DNA from: Saccharibacillus brassicae
GTDB lineage: Bacteria; Bacillota; Bacilli; Paenibacillales; Paenibacillaceae
DNA: 64,000 nt
Assembly: GCF_006542275.1 (NCBI RefSeq)
Contig: NZ_CP041217.1
Span: forward strand, 2,713,501 to 2,777,500
Direction: 5' to 3'
Below are positions 1 through 10,233 of the stretch, in pieces. The position numbers and the translations under genes were made by a program. The notes below the pieces were generated by a model. It was not told where the DNA came from, ran no database searches, and saw only the letters and a program-made list of their open reading frames with translations. Position 1 is the first letter of the stretch; every line of letters starts with the position of its first letter.

Positions 1-839
1 ACACGGCGGGCATGCGGATCAGCGATGCCGGACAACTCCTTCTTGAGCGTCTGGAACCGGTATTGAAGGAATTGGTAGGATTGTCCAACCTGGAAGAGAA
101 GATTCGCCGTTTCTACGGACTCCAGAAAGTCGTGGTCGTTCCGGGGAACTGCGAAGAATCGCCTCTCTCCAAGCGCGAACTCGGCAAGGCCGGGGCCAAA
201 GCGCTGCTCGGCGTCATGCGGGGCGGAGACGTGGTGGCCGTAACGGGAGGCACGACGCTGGCCGAAATGGCCGAGCAGCTGACCTATCCGGTCAACGGTC
301 CCCTCAAGGGGAGCTGGTTCGTTCCGGCTCGCGGAGGACTGGGCGAGAGCCTGGAAATCCAGGCGAACACGATCGCTTCCAACATGGCCAAGCGCGTCGG
401 CGCCGATTACCGGCTGCTGCACGTACCCGATCTTTTGAGCCGGGAAGCGTACGAATCGCTCGTACACGACCCGAACATCCAGGAAATCGTTCGCGAGATC
501 CGCACCGCCCGCATCATTGTGCACGGGATCGGGAACGCGGTGGATATGGCTAGAAGGCGCAAGCTGGACGAAGCTACCACCGACGGTCTTCGCGATAAGG
601 GAGCGGTAGCCGAATCGTTCGGTTATTACTTCGACGAGAGCGGCAGCGTCGTACATAACATGCTGACGCTCGGACTCAGGCTCGACGATATCAAGGCGGC
701 AGACGTCGTTCTTGGCATTGCGGGCGGCAAATCGAAAGCGAAGGCGATCCACGCGGTGCTGCGGTTCGGCCAGGAAGACATTCTGGTCATCGACGAAGCG
801 GCCGCGATGGAGATTGTCCGGGTGCTGGAGAGCGCCTGA
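1..839 (+). CDS. cggR: Central glycolytic genes regulator CggR, 5'-truncated by the window edge
   Basis: SorC/DeoR-type repressor of the lower-glycolysis operon. In Bacillus it binds fructose-1,6-bisphosphate and then releases its operator upstream of cggR-gapA. The visible 279 codons are the C-terminal effector-binding domain, with a linker (ISDAGQLLLERL) followed by the sugar-isomerase-like core (GDVVAVTGGTTLAEMA, and IVHGIGNAVDMARRR near residue 180). The reading frame is open from base 3; family members are about 340 residues, so the DNA-binding part lies outside the window and the ATG at 12 is internal. The gene ends 105 bp before gap, the classic cggR-gap arrangement. The family call is from known homologues; the product of the missing part is inferred. 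Confidence 0.93.
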   Translation, partial: TAGMRISDAGQLLLERLEPVLKELVGLSNLEEKIRRFYGLQKVVVVPGNCEESPLSKRELGKAGAKALLGVMRGGDVVAVTGGTTLAEMAEQLTYPVNGPLKGSWFVPARGGLGESLEIQANTIASNMAKRVGADYRLLHVPDLLSREAYESLVHDPNIQEIVREIRTARIIVHGIGNAVDMARRRKLDEATTDGLRDKGAVAESFGYYFDESGSVVHNMLTLGLRLDDIKAADVVLGIAGGKSKAKAIHAVLRFGQEDILVIDEAAAMEIVRVLESA

Positions 840-855
840 TGAACTTGTTACTCAT

Positions 856-890
856 GGCGCCGTGTTTTCATCGATATGGAGACACACGCC
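856..890 (+). other. Hairpin in the cggR-gap junction
   Basis: GGCG (856-859) pairs with CGCC (887-890) and GTGT (862-865) with ACAC (882-885). In B. subtilis the cggR-gapA transcript is cleaved between the genes and a 5' stem-loop stabilises the gapA half, so gap is made in excess over CggR. The position here fits that role. The function is inferred by analogy. Confidence 0.4.
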
Positions 891-944
891 TTGAATAAAT
901 GAAAACATTTCTTCAAAAACCATTTTCTTAGGAGGAACTGTTCA

Positions 945-1955
945 ATGACTGTAAAAGTAGGAATTAACGGATTTGGTCGTATCGGACGTTTGGCTTTCCG
1001 CCGTATTCAAGACGTGCAAGGTATCGAGGTTGTCGCAATCAACGACTTGACCGATGCGAAAATGCTCGCACACCTGTTGAAATATGATACAACGCAAGGC
1101 AAGTTCAACGGCGAAGTCGAAGTACACGACGGCTTCTTCAAAGTGAACGGCAAAGAAGTAAAGGTTCTGGCGAACCGCAACCCTGAAGAACTTCCTTGGG
1201 GAGAGCTCGGCGTTGACATCGTGCTGGAATGCACAGGCTTCTTCACAACCAAAGAAGGCGCTGAGAAGCACATCACGGCTGGCGCCAAAAAAGTCGTCAT
1301 CTCCGCTCCGGCAACAGGCGACATGAAAACCATCGTTTACAACGTGAACCACGAGATCCTCGACGGTACGGAAACGGTTATCTCCGGCGCATCTTGCACA
1401 ACGAACTGCCTGGCTCCTATGGCAAAAACGCTGCAAGACCAGTTCGGCGTCGTTCAAGGTCTCATGACTACGATCCACGCTTACACCGGCGACCAAAACA
1501 CGCTGGACGCTCCGCACCCTAAAGGCGACTTCCGTCGTGCCCGTGCAGCAGCGGAAAACATCATTCCTAACACGACTGGCGCTGCAAAAGCAATCGGTCT
1601 GGTTATTCCTGAACTGCAAGGCAAACTTGACGGCGCTGCACAGCGCGTACCGGTTGCTACAGGTTCCCTCACGGAGCTGGTAACGGTTCTCGAGAAGAGC
1701 GTAACGGTTGACGAAGTCAACGCTGCGATGAAAGCTGCAGCCGACCCGGAAACTTACGGTTACACGGAAGACGAAATCGTATCGTCCGACATCAAGGGCA
1801 TGACTTACGGCTCCCTGTTCGACGCTACGCAAACCCGCGTAATGACAGTTGGCGACAAGCAGCTCGTTAAAACGGTAGCTTGGTACGACAACGAAATGTC
1901 CTACACGGCTCAACTCGTTCGCACGCTTGAGTTCTTCGCGAAAAAAGCTCAGTAA
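945..1955 (+). CDS. gap: Glyceraldehyde-3-phosphate dehydrogenase, type I
   Basis: Oxidises glyceraldehyde-3-phosphate with NAD+ and phosphate to 1,3-bisphosphoglycerate in cytoplasmic glycolysis. The 336-residue length is standard. The N-terminal Rossmann motif [14 protein letters not shown] is at residues 7-20, the catalytic cysteine is Cys151 in [12 protein letters not shown], and a conserved WYDNEMSY lies near the C-terminus. The ATG at 945 follows AGGAGGA (930-936) at 8 bp. The gene sits behind cggR and ahead of a terminator at 2053, so it can be made at a higher level than pgk-tpiA-gpmI-eno. The codon choice (CGT, GGT, AAC rich) is that of a highly expressed gene. It is the catabolic, NAD-type form by context. 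Confidence 0.97.
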   Translation: MTVKVGINGFGRIGRLAFRRIQDVQGIEVVAINDLTDAKMLAHLLKYDTTQGKFNGEVEVHDGFFKVNGKEVKVLANRNPEELPWGELGVDIVLECTGFFTTKEGAEKHITAGAKKVVISAPATGDMKTIVYNVNHEILDGTETVISGASCTTNCLAPMAKTLQDQFGVVQGLMTTIHAYTGDQNTLDAPHPKGDFRRARAAAENIIPNTTGAAKAIGLVIPELQGKLDGAAQRVPVATGSLTELVTVLEKSVTVDEVNAAMKAAADPETYGYTEDEIVSSDIKGMTYGSLFDATQTRVMTVGDKQLVKTVAWYDNEMSYTAQLVRTLEFFAKKAQ

Positions 1956-2052
1956 TTCCGGACATTTTCGCACGGATTACGGCAAGTAAATAGCAATCTT
2001 TGGGTACGTTGGCCGTGTTCATGGGAACCCGGTCAATGTGCGACATGCGGAT

Positions 2053-2087
2053 AAAGCGGAAACAGGGTAATTTTGTTTCCGCTTTTT
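2053..2087 (+). terminator. Intrinsic terminator between gap and pgk
   Basis: Eleven-bp perfect stem AAAGCGGAAAC / GTTTCCGCTTT (2053-2063 with 2075-2085) followed by T residues. It should separate the cggR-gap transcript from much of the downstream glycolytic transcription. Confidence 0.85.
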
Positions 2088-2163
2088 CTAAGTTGCCGCG
2101 CTGCGAGAGTCGTATTCCTTGGAATCCTGAATTCTAAATTTGAGGGCATGGGGGATTTAATTT

Positions 2164-3348
2164 ATGAATAAGAAAAGTGTACGTGACGTAGAAGTAAGCG
2201 GCAAAGTCGTGTTTGTGCGCGTCGATTTTAACGTTCCGCTCGAAGACGGAAAGATTACGGACGATACGCGTATCCGTGCAACGATTCCGACGATCGAATA
2301 TTTGACCGAAAAAGGCGCGAAAGTGCTGCTGGCGAGCCATATGGGACGTCCGAAGGGCGAAGTTGTCGAGTCGATGAGACTGACTTCCGCCGCAGAACGC
2401 CTGTCCGAGCTGCTGGGCAAACCGGTTGCCAAAACGGACGAGTCGATCGGAGAGACGGTCAAGGCTAAAATCGCCGAGCTCAAAGACGGAGACGTGTTGG
2501 TACTTGAAAACGTGCGTTTCCACAAAGGCGAAGAGAAAAACGATCCGGAACTCGCCAAAGAGTTCGCTTCGCTCGCCGATCTGTTCGTAAACGACGCCTT
2601 CGGCGCCGCTCACCGCGCACATGCTTCGACAGAAGGCATCGCGCACCACCTGCCGGCCGTTTCCGGCCTGCTGATGGAAAAAGAACTCGACGTGCTCGGC
2701 AAAGCGCTGCTGAACCCGGAACGCCCGTTCACGGCGATCGTCGGCGGCTCCAAAGTCAAAGACAAGATCGACGTGATCGACAACCTGCTGAACATCGCCG
2801 ACAACGTGCTGATCGGCGGCGGCCTGGCGTATACCTTCTTCAAAGCCCAAGGCTATGAAATCGGTCAATCGCTGCTGGACGACAGCAAATTCGACGTAGC
2901 GCTCGGCTTTATCGAAAAAGCCAAAAAGCTCGGCAAGAACTTCATGCTGCCGGTCGACATCGTGATCTCCGACGACTTCAGCGCTTCGGCCAACACGAAG
3001 ATCATCAACGTTGAAGAAGGCATCCCTTCCGATTGGGAAGGCATCGACATCGGTCCGAAGACGCGTGCCCTGTACGCGGACGTCATCGCAAAATCCAAAC
3101 TGGTCGTTTGGAACGGACCGATGGGCGTATTCGAAATCGAGCCTTTCTCCCACGGTACGCGTGCCGTAGGCGAAGCCTGCGCGAACACGGAAGGCTACAC
3201 GATCATCGGCGGCGGCGACTCCGCTGCGGCTACCGAGAAATTCGGTCTGGCCGAAAAAATGAACCATATCTCCACGGGCGGCGGCGCTTCCCTGGAATTC
3301 ATGGAAGGCAAAGCCCTCCCGGGCGTTGTCGCTCTCAACGATAAGTAA
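2164..3348 (+). CDS. pgk: Phosphoglycerate kinase
   Basis: Transfers the acyl phosphate of 1,3-bisphosphoglycerate to ADP, giving 3-phosphoglycerate and ATP. At 394 residues it has the normal bacterial length. The N-terminal substrate-binding motif [16 protein letters not shown] starts at residue 15, [12 protein letters not shown] follows near residue 56, and the C-terminal nucleotide motif [16 protein letters not shown] and the [10 protein letters not shown] end are intact. The ATG at 2164 follows a GGGGGA site about 7 bp upstream. It is third in the glycolytic cluster, with a terminator before it (2053) and another after it (3376), so it may be transcribed partly on its own. Confidence 0.97.
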   Translation: MNKKSVRDVEVSGKVVFVRVDFNVPLEDGKITDDTRIRATIPTIEYLTEKGAKVLLASHMGRPKGEVVESMRLTSAAERLSELLGKPVAKTDESIGETVKAKIAELKDGDVLVLENVRFHKGEEKNDPELAKEFASLADLFVNDAFGAAHRAHASTEGIAHHLPAVSGLLMEKELDVLGKALLNPERPFTAIVGGSKVKDKIDVIDNLLNIADNVLIGGGLAYTFFKAQGYEIGQSLLDDSKFDVALGFIEKAKKLGKNFMLPVDIVISDDFSASANTKIINVEEGIPSDWEGIDIGPKTRALYADVIAKSKLVVWNGPMGVFEIEPFSHGTRAVGEACANTEGYTIIGGGDSAAATEKFGLAEKMNHISTGGGASLEFMEGKALPGVVALNDK

Positions 3349-3375
3349 GATTCCCGTCTTCCCACCAAGAGCCGA

Positions 3376-3408
3376 GCGGGATCGCGTCAACCGATCCCGC
3401 CGCCTTTT
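3376..3408 (+). terminator. Hairpin terminator after pgk
   Basis: Perfect 9-bp stem GCGGGATCG / CGATCCCGC (3376-3384 with 3392-3400), loop CGTCAAC, followed by CGCCTTTTCC. The T run is short, so termination may be partial, as expected inside a cluster whose next gene is tpiA. Confidence 0.6.
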
Positions 3409-3515
3409 CCTGCGAAGCGAGTGTTAAAGCGATTTTGAAAAATGATTCAAGTTCGGCATGCGCTTCGGAGCAGCGGAGAGTGATAGAGAGCCGAAGAAAC
3501 GAAGTGGTCGCCTTT

Positions 3516-3565
3516 GAAATTCGATTTCAACCTCTGTTAGGCTTCAATTACAGAAATCGAATTTC
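3516..3565. repeat. Perfect 13-bp inverted repeat in the pgk-tpiA spacer
   Basis: GAAATTCGATTTC (3516-3528) and its exact reverse complement GAAATCGAATTTC (3553-3565) are separated by 24 bases. It lies in a 319-bp gene-free spacer (3349-3667) that also holds the pgk terminator and CTTCGG...CCGAAG near 3460-3500. No open frame with a ribosome site is visible. It could be a leader hairpin of tpiA or a dispersed intergenic repeat; I cannot tell which from one copy. Confidence 0.6.
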
Positions 3566-3667
3566 AACACGCGATCGTAGGCCTCTATTACTCGAAGCGC
3601 CTCCCGACCGCAAACGCCAGCCGGAAAGTCTTTTTCAAAGAAGTCATTAAAAGGAGTGGATTATTTC

Positions 3668-4420
3668 GTGAGAACCCCAATCATCGCCGGCAACTGGAAA
3701 ATGTTCAAAACCGTATCCGAAACGCTGGCCTTTGCCGAAGCGGTAAAAGGCAGCGCAGTCGTGGAAGGCGTGGAAACCGTCATCTGCGCACCGTTCACCA
3801 ACCTTCCTGCCCTGACCGAAGCGGTCAAAGGCACCGGAATCAAAGTAGGCGCGCAAAACCTTCACTTCGAAGACAACGGCGCGTTCACGGGCGAAATCAG
3901 CGGCGTTATGCTCAAAGAGCTCGGCGTGGACTACGTCATCATCGGTCACTCGGAACGCCGCCAGTACTTCGGCGAGACCGACGAGATCGTAAACAAAAAA
4001 GTCGTGGCGGCTTTCCGCAACGACCTGACTCCGATCGTATGCGTAGGCGAAAAGCTCGAAGAGCGCGAAGCCGACCAAACCAAAGAAGTCTGCAAAGTTC
4101 AAACGGTAGGCGCGTTCCAGGGCCTGTCCAAAGAACAAGCGGCTGAAGTGGTTGTAGCGTACGAGCCGATCTGGGCGATCGGCACGGGCAAATCGTCGAC
4201 ATCGGCGGACGCGAACGAAGTGACGGCTTACATCCGCACCGTTCTGGCCGACCTGTACGACCAAGCGACAGCCGACGTGATCCGTATCCAATACGGCGGC
4301 AGCGTGAAGCCCGAGAACGTAACGGAATACCTCGGCCAAAGCGATATCGACGGAGCACTCGTCGGCGGCGCAAGCCTGCAGCCCGACTCCTTCACGGCCC
4401 TGGTTGAGGGGGCGAAGTAA
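3668..4420 (+). CDS. tpiA: Triosephosphate isomerase
   Basis: Interconverts dihydroxyacetone phosphate and glyceraldehyde-3-phosphate. I place the start at GTG 3668, not GTG 3656: AAAGGAGTGG (3650-3659) is the ribosome site and needs the downstream codon, and this gives the family-standard 250 residues beginning [11 protein letters not shown]. Visible active-site elements are the Asn-Lys of GNWKM, the histidine of IIGHSERR, the glutamate of [12 protein letters not shown] and the phosphate-binding YGGSVKPEN. The stop codon overlaps the start of gpmI by one base (TAATG), so the two are translationally coupled. Confidence 0.96.
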   Translation: MRTPIIAGNWKMFKTVSETLAFAEAVKGSAVVEGVETVICAPFTNLPALTEAVKGTGIKVGAQNLHFEDNGAFTGEISGVMLKELGVDYVIIGHSERRQYFGETDEIVNKKVVAAFRNDLTPIVCVGEKLEEREADQTKEVCKVQTVGAFQGLSKEQAAEVVVAYEPIWAIGTGKSSTSADANEVTAYIRTVLADLYDQATADVIRIQYGGSVKPENVTEYLGQSDIDGALVGGASLQPDSFTALVEGAK

Positions 4421-5970
4421 TGACAGCTCCAAAACCGGTAGCATTGATCATCATGGACGGCTTCGGTCTGCGCGAAGGCGTGGAAGGCAACGCGGTTGCC
4501 CAAGCCAAAAAGCCGAACTACGAGCGCTTTTGGAACAAGTATCCGCACACGACGCTGACGGCATGCGGCGAAGCCGTAGGCCTGCCGGAAGGCCAGATGG
4601 GCAACTCCGAAGTCGGCCACCTGAACATCGGCGCGGGGCGTATCGTGTATCAGGATCTGACCCGGATTTCCAAATCGATCCGCGAAGGCGATTTCTTCGA
4701 AAACGCGACGCTGGTCGGTGCCGTTCAATCCGCCAAAGACAGCGGCAAAGCGCTGCACGTGCTTGGCCTGCTGTCGGACGGCGGCGTGCACAGCCATATC
4801 GAGCATCTGTACGCTACGCTCGAACTGTGCAAAAAGCTGGACTTCCATAACGTATACATCCATGCCTTCATGGACGGACGCGACGTCGCTCCGGACAGCG
4901 GCAAGAAGTATATGGAACAGCTCGTGGCCAAGATCGCCGAAATCGGCGTAGGCGAAATCGCGACCGTACAAGGCCGCTATTACGCGATGGACCGCGACAA
5001 GAGATGGGAACGCGTCGAACTGGCTTACCGCGCCCTGGTCTACGGAACAGGCGAGATGGCCGACAGCGCGCTGGAAGCGGTGGAGAACTCCTACGCCAAA
5101 AACGTGATGGACGAATTCGTTCTGCCGACCGTGATTGCCAAAAACGGACAGCCGACCGCGAAGATCCAAACGGGCGACTCGATCATCTTCATCAACTTCC
5201 GTCCCGACCGCGCGATCCAGCTCTCCGAAGCGCTGACCGCTCCGGGCTTCGCCGGTTTCGATCGCGGAGACGCGCAGCCGGAAACGCTGAGCTTCGTCTC
5301 GTTCACGACATACAGCGTGAACGTGCAGGGCAGCGTGGCTTACTCGCCGAAGAACCTGAACAACACGCTCGGCGAAGTTCTCGTGCAGAACGGCAAATCG
5401 CAGCTGCGTATTGCCGAGACCGAGAAATACCCGCACGTGACGTTCTTCTTCAGCGGCGGACGCGACGTGGAACTGGAAGGCGAAACGCGCATCCTTATCA
5501 ACTCGCCGAAGGTCGCCACTTACGACCTTCAGCCCGAGATGAGCGCGCGCGAAGTGGCCGACGCCTGCATCGCCGAGATCGAAGCGGAGAGACAGGACTG
5601 CATTATTCTGAACTTCGCCAATCCGGACATGGTCGGACACTCCGGCATGATGGAGCCGACGATCAAAGCGGTCGAGACGACCGACGAGTGCGTAGGCCGC
5701 GTCGTGGACGCGATCCTCGCCAAAGGCGGAGTCGCGCTGATCACGGCCGACCACGGCAATGCCGAGACCGAGATCGACGAATTCGGACGCCCGCAGACGG
5801 CGCACACGACCAACCCGGTTCCGTTCATCGTAACCAGCGAAGAAGTGACGCTGCGCGAAGGCGGCATCCTGGCCGACATCGCGCCGACGATTCTCGACCT
5901 GATGCAGGTCGTCCAACCGGCGGACATGACCGGACAATCCGTCATTTCCGCACGCAAAACTTCTCATTAA
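4420..5970 (+). CDS. gpmI: 2,3-bisphosphoglycerate-independent phosphoglycerate mutase
   Basis: Converts 3-phosphoglycerate to 2-phosphoglycerate by a phosphoserine intermediate that needs Mn2+. The 516-residue protein starts with the alkaline-phosphatase-superfamily metal motif ALIIMDGFG; the phosphorylated serine is Ser63 in [12 protein letters not shown]; the C-terminal metal motif TADHGNAE and the histidine of MVGHSGM are present. The ATG overlaps the tpiA stop by one base and is preceded by GAGGGGG at about 4406. Manganese dependence makes this family pH-sensitive in sporulating Bacilli (known of the family). Eno follows after 56 bp without a terminator. Confidence 0.97.
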   Translation: MTAPKPVALIIMDGFGLREGVEGNAVAQAKKPNYERFWNKYPHTTLTACGEAVGLPEGQMGNSEVGHLNIGAGRIVYQDLTRISKSIREGDFFENATLVGAVQSAKDSGKALHVLGLLSDGGVHSHIEHLYATLELCKKLDFHNVYIHAFMDGRDVAPDSGKKYMEQLVAKIAEIGVGEIATVQGRYYAMDRDKRWERVELAYRALVYGTGEMADSALEAVENSYAKNVMDEFVLPTVIAKNGQPTAKIQTGDSIIFINFRPDRAIQLSEALTAPGFAGFDRGDAQPETLSFVSFTTYSVNVQGSVAYSPKNLNNTLGEVLVQNGKSQLRIAETEKYPHVTFFFSGGRDVELEGETRILINSPKVATYDLQPEMSAREVADACIAEIEAERQDCIILNFANPDMVGHSGMMEPTIKAVETTDECVGRVVDAILAKGGVALITADHGNAETEIDEFGRPQTAHTTNPVPFIVTSEEVTLREGGILADIAPTILDLMQVVQPADMTGQSVISARKTSH

Positions 5971-5999
5971 GCCTCGAATGTGGCATAGTTAACTTATAA

Positions 6000-7325
<1,326 letters not shown>

Positions 7326-7329
7326 GAGG

Positions 7330-7396
7330 TTCGGCCGATCGGCCGAAATCGATCTTGTGGACCGCTGACGGCTTCGATCCCGGGACGCCGGGATCG
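7330..7396. other. Two perfect hairpins directly after eno
   Basis: TTCGGCCGATCGGCCGAA (7330-7347) is an 18-bp palindrome starting four bases after the eno stop. A second perfect stem, CGATCCCGG / CCGGGATCG with a GACG tetraloop, spans 7375-7396. Neither has a T run, so they are more likely 3' stabilisers than terminators. Confidence 0.55.
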
Positions 7397-7409
7397 AAAG
7401 ACGCAGCAC

Positions 7410-7443
7410 AAAAAAGAGACGCCGGACGCGGCGTCTCTTTTTT
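7410..7443. terminator. Strong bidirectional terminator after eno
   Basis: A perfect 15-bp stem (7410-7424 with 7429-7443) with a GACG tetraloop. The arm begins with six A and ends with six T, so it works on both strands. Confidence 0.92.
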
Positions 7444-7463
7444 GTTGTTCGCTCTCGTATAGC

Positions 7464-7502
7464 AAAAGCCCGGCCGACAGGGAATCTGTCGGCCGGGCTT
7501 TT
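7464..7502. terminator. Second bidirectional terminator between eno and the MFS gene
   Basis: A perfect 17-bp stem AAAAGCCCGGCCGACAG / CTGTCGGCCGGGCTTTT (7464-7480 with 7486-7502). It lies 37 bp beyond the minus-strand MFS stop and so also ends that convergent transcript. Confidence 0.92.
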
Positions 7503-7538
7503 CGGATTCACTGCCGTTTGTAAAGGAGAGGCGAAGAA

Positions 7539-8750
7539 TCAATCTCCGCCCAACGTCGGCTCAAGCTTCGAACCGGCCTGTTTGCCGTGTCCTTCCGGAC
7601 GGCGGGAAGACGGTTTGCGGTACAGCGTGTAGATCGCCACGGCGAAGGCCAGTACGACGATGCCGCCGCCGATCCACGCATTGAACGTCACGGCCGGCGT
7701 GTTGTCGATCACGACGCCGCCGATCGCCGAGCCGGCTGCGATGCCGAGCTGCAGGGCGGAGAAGTTGAAGCTCTGCTGGATCTCGGACGTTTCCGGTGCG
7801 GCGTCGATCAGGTAGCTCTGCTGCGCCGGCGAGAGCGCCCAGCTCAGCGCGCCCCAGACGAAGACGAGAATCGCGAACAGCGGCACGAACGAAGCCGAGA
7901 ACGGCAGCAGGAACATGGTGAGCGCAAAAGCGCCGACGACGATCATGATGCTTCTTCTGGCGCCGAGGCTGTCGGACATGAATCCGCCGATCATGCCGCC
8001 GGCTACGGCCGCGAGGCCGAAGAAGAAGTAGACGATGCTGATCCACGAAGCGCCAAGGTTCATGACGTTCTCAAGGAACGGCGTGAAGTAGGCATACAGC
8101 GTGTAATGGCCGGCCAGCATGAGCGCCGTCACGAGATGGGCGCCGACGACGCGGAAGCTTTTGAGCGAAGCCAGCTGCGTTCGGAGCGGGATCGCCTGCT
8201 GCGGAGCGACAGGCTCCATGAACTTGTAGACGACGAACATGGCCAGCAGCGCGAAGATCGCGATGAACAGGAACAGGATGCGCCAGCCGAATTGGTCGGC
8301 GGCCAGCACGCCGAGCGGAACGCCCAGCACGATCGACGAGCTAATGCCCATCGAGATGATGCCGATGACGCGCGCGCGGTGGCTTTCCGGCACGACTTTG
8401 ACGGCCAGCGTCAGCGACAGCGTCGTGATCAGCGAGCCGCTCGCCGCCGTGACAAAGCGTGAGATCAGCAGCACGCCGAAGTTCGGGCTCCAGTAAGCGA
8501 GCAGGCTGCCGAGGATAAACACGACGAGCGACCACAGGTACAGCTTGCGGCGTTCGAAGCGGGCGGTGAACGCCAGCAGCGTCGGCCCCGATACGGCGTA
8601 GACGAGTGCGTACGCGGTAATCAGCTGGCCCGCCGTGCTGACGGACACGCCCAGATCGCCGGCGATCAGCGGCAGGACGCCGCCAATGATAAGTTCGACG
8701 AGGCCTACGGTAAACGCGGCGATCGTCAGAACGAGAACTTTCAGATTCAT
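7539..8750 (-). CDS. pbuE: MFS transporter, probable PbuE-type purine efflux pump
   Basis: A 403-residue, 12-helix major facilitator of the drug:H+ antiporter-1 group. The start is ATG at 8750, not the longer in-frame open region to 8894, because AAAAGGAGAC lies about 10 bp upstream and the extra N-terminus would run over the riboswitch terminator. The protein opens with a helix (VLVLTIAAFTVGLVELIIGG), and the motif-A-like RFERRKLYLW follows near residue 70. The gene is preceded by a purine riboswitch with the layout known from B. subtilis pbuE, which exports purine bases. That context, rather than the protein alone, gives the substrate; other DHA1 exporters are possible. Confidence 0.8.
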   Translation of the reverse strand: MNLKVLVLTIAAFTVGLVELIIGGVLPLIAGDLGVSVSTAGQLITAYALVYAVSGPTLLAFTARFERRKLYLWSLVVFILGSLLAYWSPNFGVLLISRFVTAASGSLITTLSLTLAVKVVPESHRARVIGIISMGISSSIVLGVPLGVLAADQFGWRILFLFIAIFALLAMFVVYKFMEPVAPQQAIPLRTQLASLKSFRVVGAHLVTALMLAGHYTLYAYFTPFLENVMNLGASWISIVYFFFGLAAVAGGMIGGFMSDSLGARRSIMIVVGAFALTMFLLPFSASFVPLFAILVFVWGALSWALSPAQQSYLIDAAPETSEIQQSFNFSALQLGIAAGSAIGGVVIDNTPAVTFNAWIGGGIVVLAFAVAIYTLYRKPSSRRPEGHGKQAGSKLEPTLGGD

Positions 8751-8818
8751 CTTGATTCGGGTCTCCTTTTTTCCTTGAAAGTGCGGCGCGAAAGGAGTGC
8801 GGAAGTGTGCGAAAACGC

Positions 8819-8921
8819 AAAAACTCCCGACTGCAAAGGCGCCTTCGGCGCGACTTTGTAGTCGGGAGATATGGTTCCCGGTAGATACCCTCAAACCGTC
8901 TTATTGAGGTTATACAATGTC
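8819..8921 (-). promoter_or_regulatory. Purine riboswitch with terminator (ON-switch layout, guanine-type C)
   Basis: Read on the minus strand. P1 is GACATTGTA (8921-8913) with TACAAAGTC (8860-8852), one mismatch; P2 is CCTCAA/TTGAGG; the conserved TATCTACC junction and P3 (CGGGA/TCCCG) follow, then J3/1 as ACTAC. The terminator stem (8869-8824, ending in five T at 8823-8819) uses the P3 and P1 3' strands as its 5' arm, so a folded aptamer and the terminator exclude each other. That is the arrangement of B. subtilis pbuE, where ligand binding turns the gene on. The specificity base (position 74) is C at 8861, as in guanine/hypoxanthine aptamers, whereas pbuE has U for adenine. Confidence 0.92.
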
Positions 8922-8931
8922 AACTCGTCTT

Positions 8932-8960
8932 ACTCTAAAGGATCGGACGCGAAAGATCAA
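8932..8960 (-). promoter_or_regulatory. Promoter of the purine riboswitch/pbuE transcript
   Basis: On the minus strand, -35 TTGATC (8960-8955), 17-bp spacer, -10 TAGAGT (8937-8932). It would start transcription just ahead of P1. Both boxes are four of six, so the assignment is moderate. Confidence 0.5.
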
Positions 8961-9102
8961 GAGGGAAGTTCCGGAATTCGCAAAAATTTGGCCTTCGGCC
9001 GCGCGGCGTTTATGATAAGGGAAAATAAACCCCGGCGAGCCGATCGCGGCAGGCCGGATCAACCGCGCCGACGGTTCGGCGCAGGCGGGAGGACCGACCG
9101 AA

Positions 9103-10086
9103 ATGACGACATACGCAGGCATCGACGCGGGAGGCACGCTGATCAAGATCGCTTATGTGGACGAGGATTCAGAGGGGGAGAACACTGCGCAGCGTCAGGT
9201 GCCGACAGCCCGGCAGGAAGGGGCGGAAGCTTCCGCCCTTGCGCCGAAGCTGCTGAAGTTCACGACGTCGCGTATCGAAGAGGCGGCCGCCTGGATCGCG
9301 GCGCATCTGCCGCCCGGCACGCGGATCGGCTGTACCGGCGGGCAGGCGGAGAGGCTGCGCCGCCTGCTGCCGCAGCATGCGAACTTCGCGGACGTGCCGG
9401 AATTCGAAGCGACGGCCGAAGGCGCCGTGCGGATTCTGGAGGCAGAGAGCCGCGGTTCCGGCGGCCGGGCTTCCGGCGGCGCGGCAGGCGAAGGCGCCTC
9501 GTCCGGCGCGGCAGCGCCGGACAGCTCTGCCCCCGATAGCGGGGCCGAACGCTTCGTGCTCGTCAACGTCGGCACCGGGACGTCGTTCTATGTGATTGAC
9601 GGGGCCGAGCGGCCGAGGATCGGCGGGATCGGTCTGGGCGGAGGCACGATCGTCGGTCTGACGGGCCTGCTGTGCGGGGTGCGCGATTACGCGGAAATCG
9701 CGCGGCTGGCCCCGCTGGGCGACCGGGAGGCGGTCGATCTGACGGTGGGGCAGATCTATGCCCCGGCGCAGCCGCCGATTGCCGGCGACCTGACAGCCGC
9801 GAATTTTTCGCGGCCTCTGCCGCCCGAAGGCGGCGCACGGCCGCAGGATTATGCGGCGGCGGTGATCGGCATGGTGGCGGAGATCGTCACGACGGTAGGC
9901 GTGCAGCACGCCAAGCTGCACGGAGCGCGCCGGGTCGTGTACGTCGGTTCGTCGTACGAGCACAACGCGCTGCTGCGCGAGCTGACCGTGCGGTTTACGG
10001 CGATGCTCGGCTCCGAGGCCGTCATCCCCGAGGCCGGCCCTTACAGCGGCGCGCTGGGCGCCCTGTATGCGGCGATGAGGCGGTGA
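9103..10086 (+). CDS. coaW: Type II pantothenate kinase
   Basis: Phosphorylates pantothenate in the first step of coenzyme A synthesis; type II enzymes are refractory to CoA feedback (known of the family). The N-terminal GIDAGGTLIKIAY is the acetate/sugar-kinase phosphate-1 loop, VLVNVGTGTSFYVI is the phosphate-2 region, followed by IGGIGLGGGTIVGL. At 327 residues it is longer than the usual 260-280; the surplus includes a Gly/Ala/Ser-rich insert around residues 115-145 and a Gln/Glu-rich stretch near residue 25-45. The ATG at 9103 follows GGGAGGA (9088-9094). It is a single-gene unit between the divergent pbuE gene and a repeat element. Confidence 0.87.
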   Translation: MTTYAGIDAGGTLIKIAYVDEDSEGENTAQRQVPTARQEGAEASALAPKLLKFTTSRIEEAAAWIAAHLPPGTRIGCTGGQAERLRRLLPQHANFADVPEFEATAEGAVRILEAESRGSGGRASGGAAGEGASSGAAAPDSSAPDSGAERFVLVNVGTGTSFYVIDGAERPRIGGIGLGGGTIVGLTGLLCGVRDYAEIARLAPLGDREAVDLTVGQIYAPAQPPIAGDLTAANFSRPLPPEGGARPQDYAAAVIGMVAEIVTTVGVQHAKLHGARRVVYVGSSYEHNALLRELTVRFTAMLGSEAVIPEAGPYSGALGALYAAMRR

Positions 10087-10233
10087 ACCTGACGCTTGGC
10101 CCGCTGCACGCCTGGGCAATCTGCGAGCCCTACAAGAGCGTCCAGCGGGCTTGTACGTCTCGCGGGCGAATACGCACGCGTGCCCCTGGCCGGTAGGCGT
10201 GCCGATAAGCGGGAAGCATGAGACAGCCGAATT

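Noticed and set aside
2134-3390. 418-codon open frame on the minus strand opposite pgk
   Set aside because: Exact antisense shadow of a highly biased gene; no ribosome site and no recognisable protein. The same holds for the frames opposite gap, tpiA, gpmI and eno.
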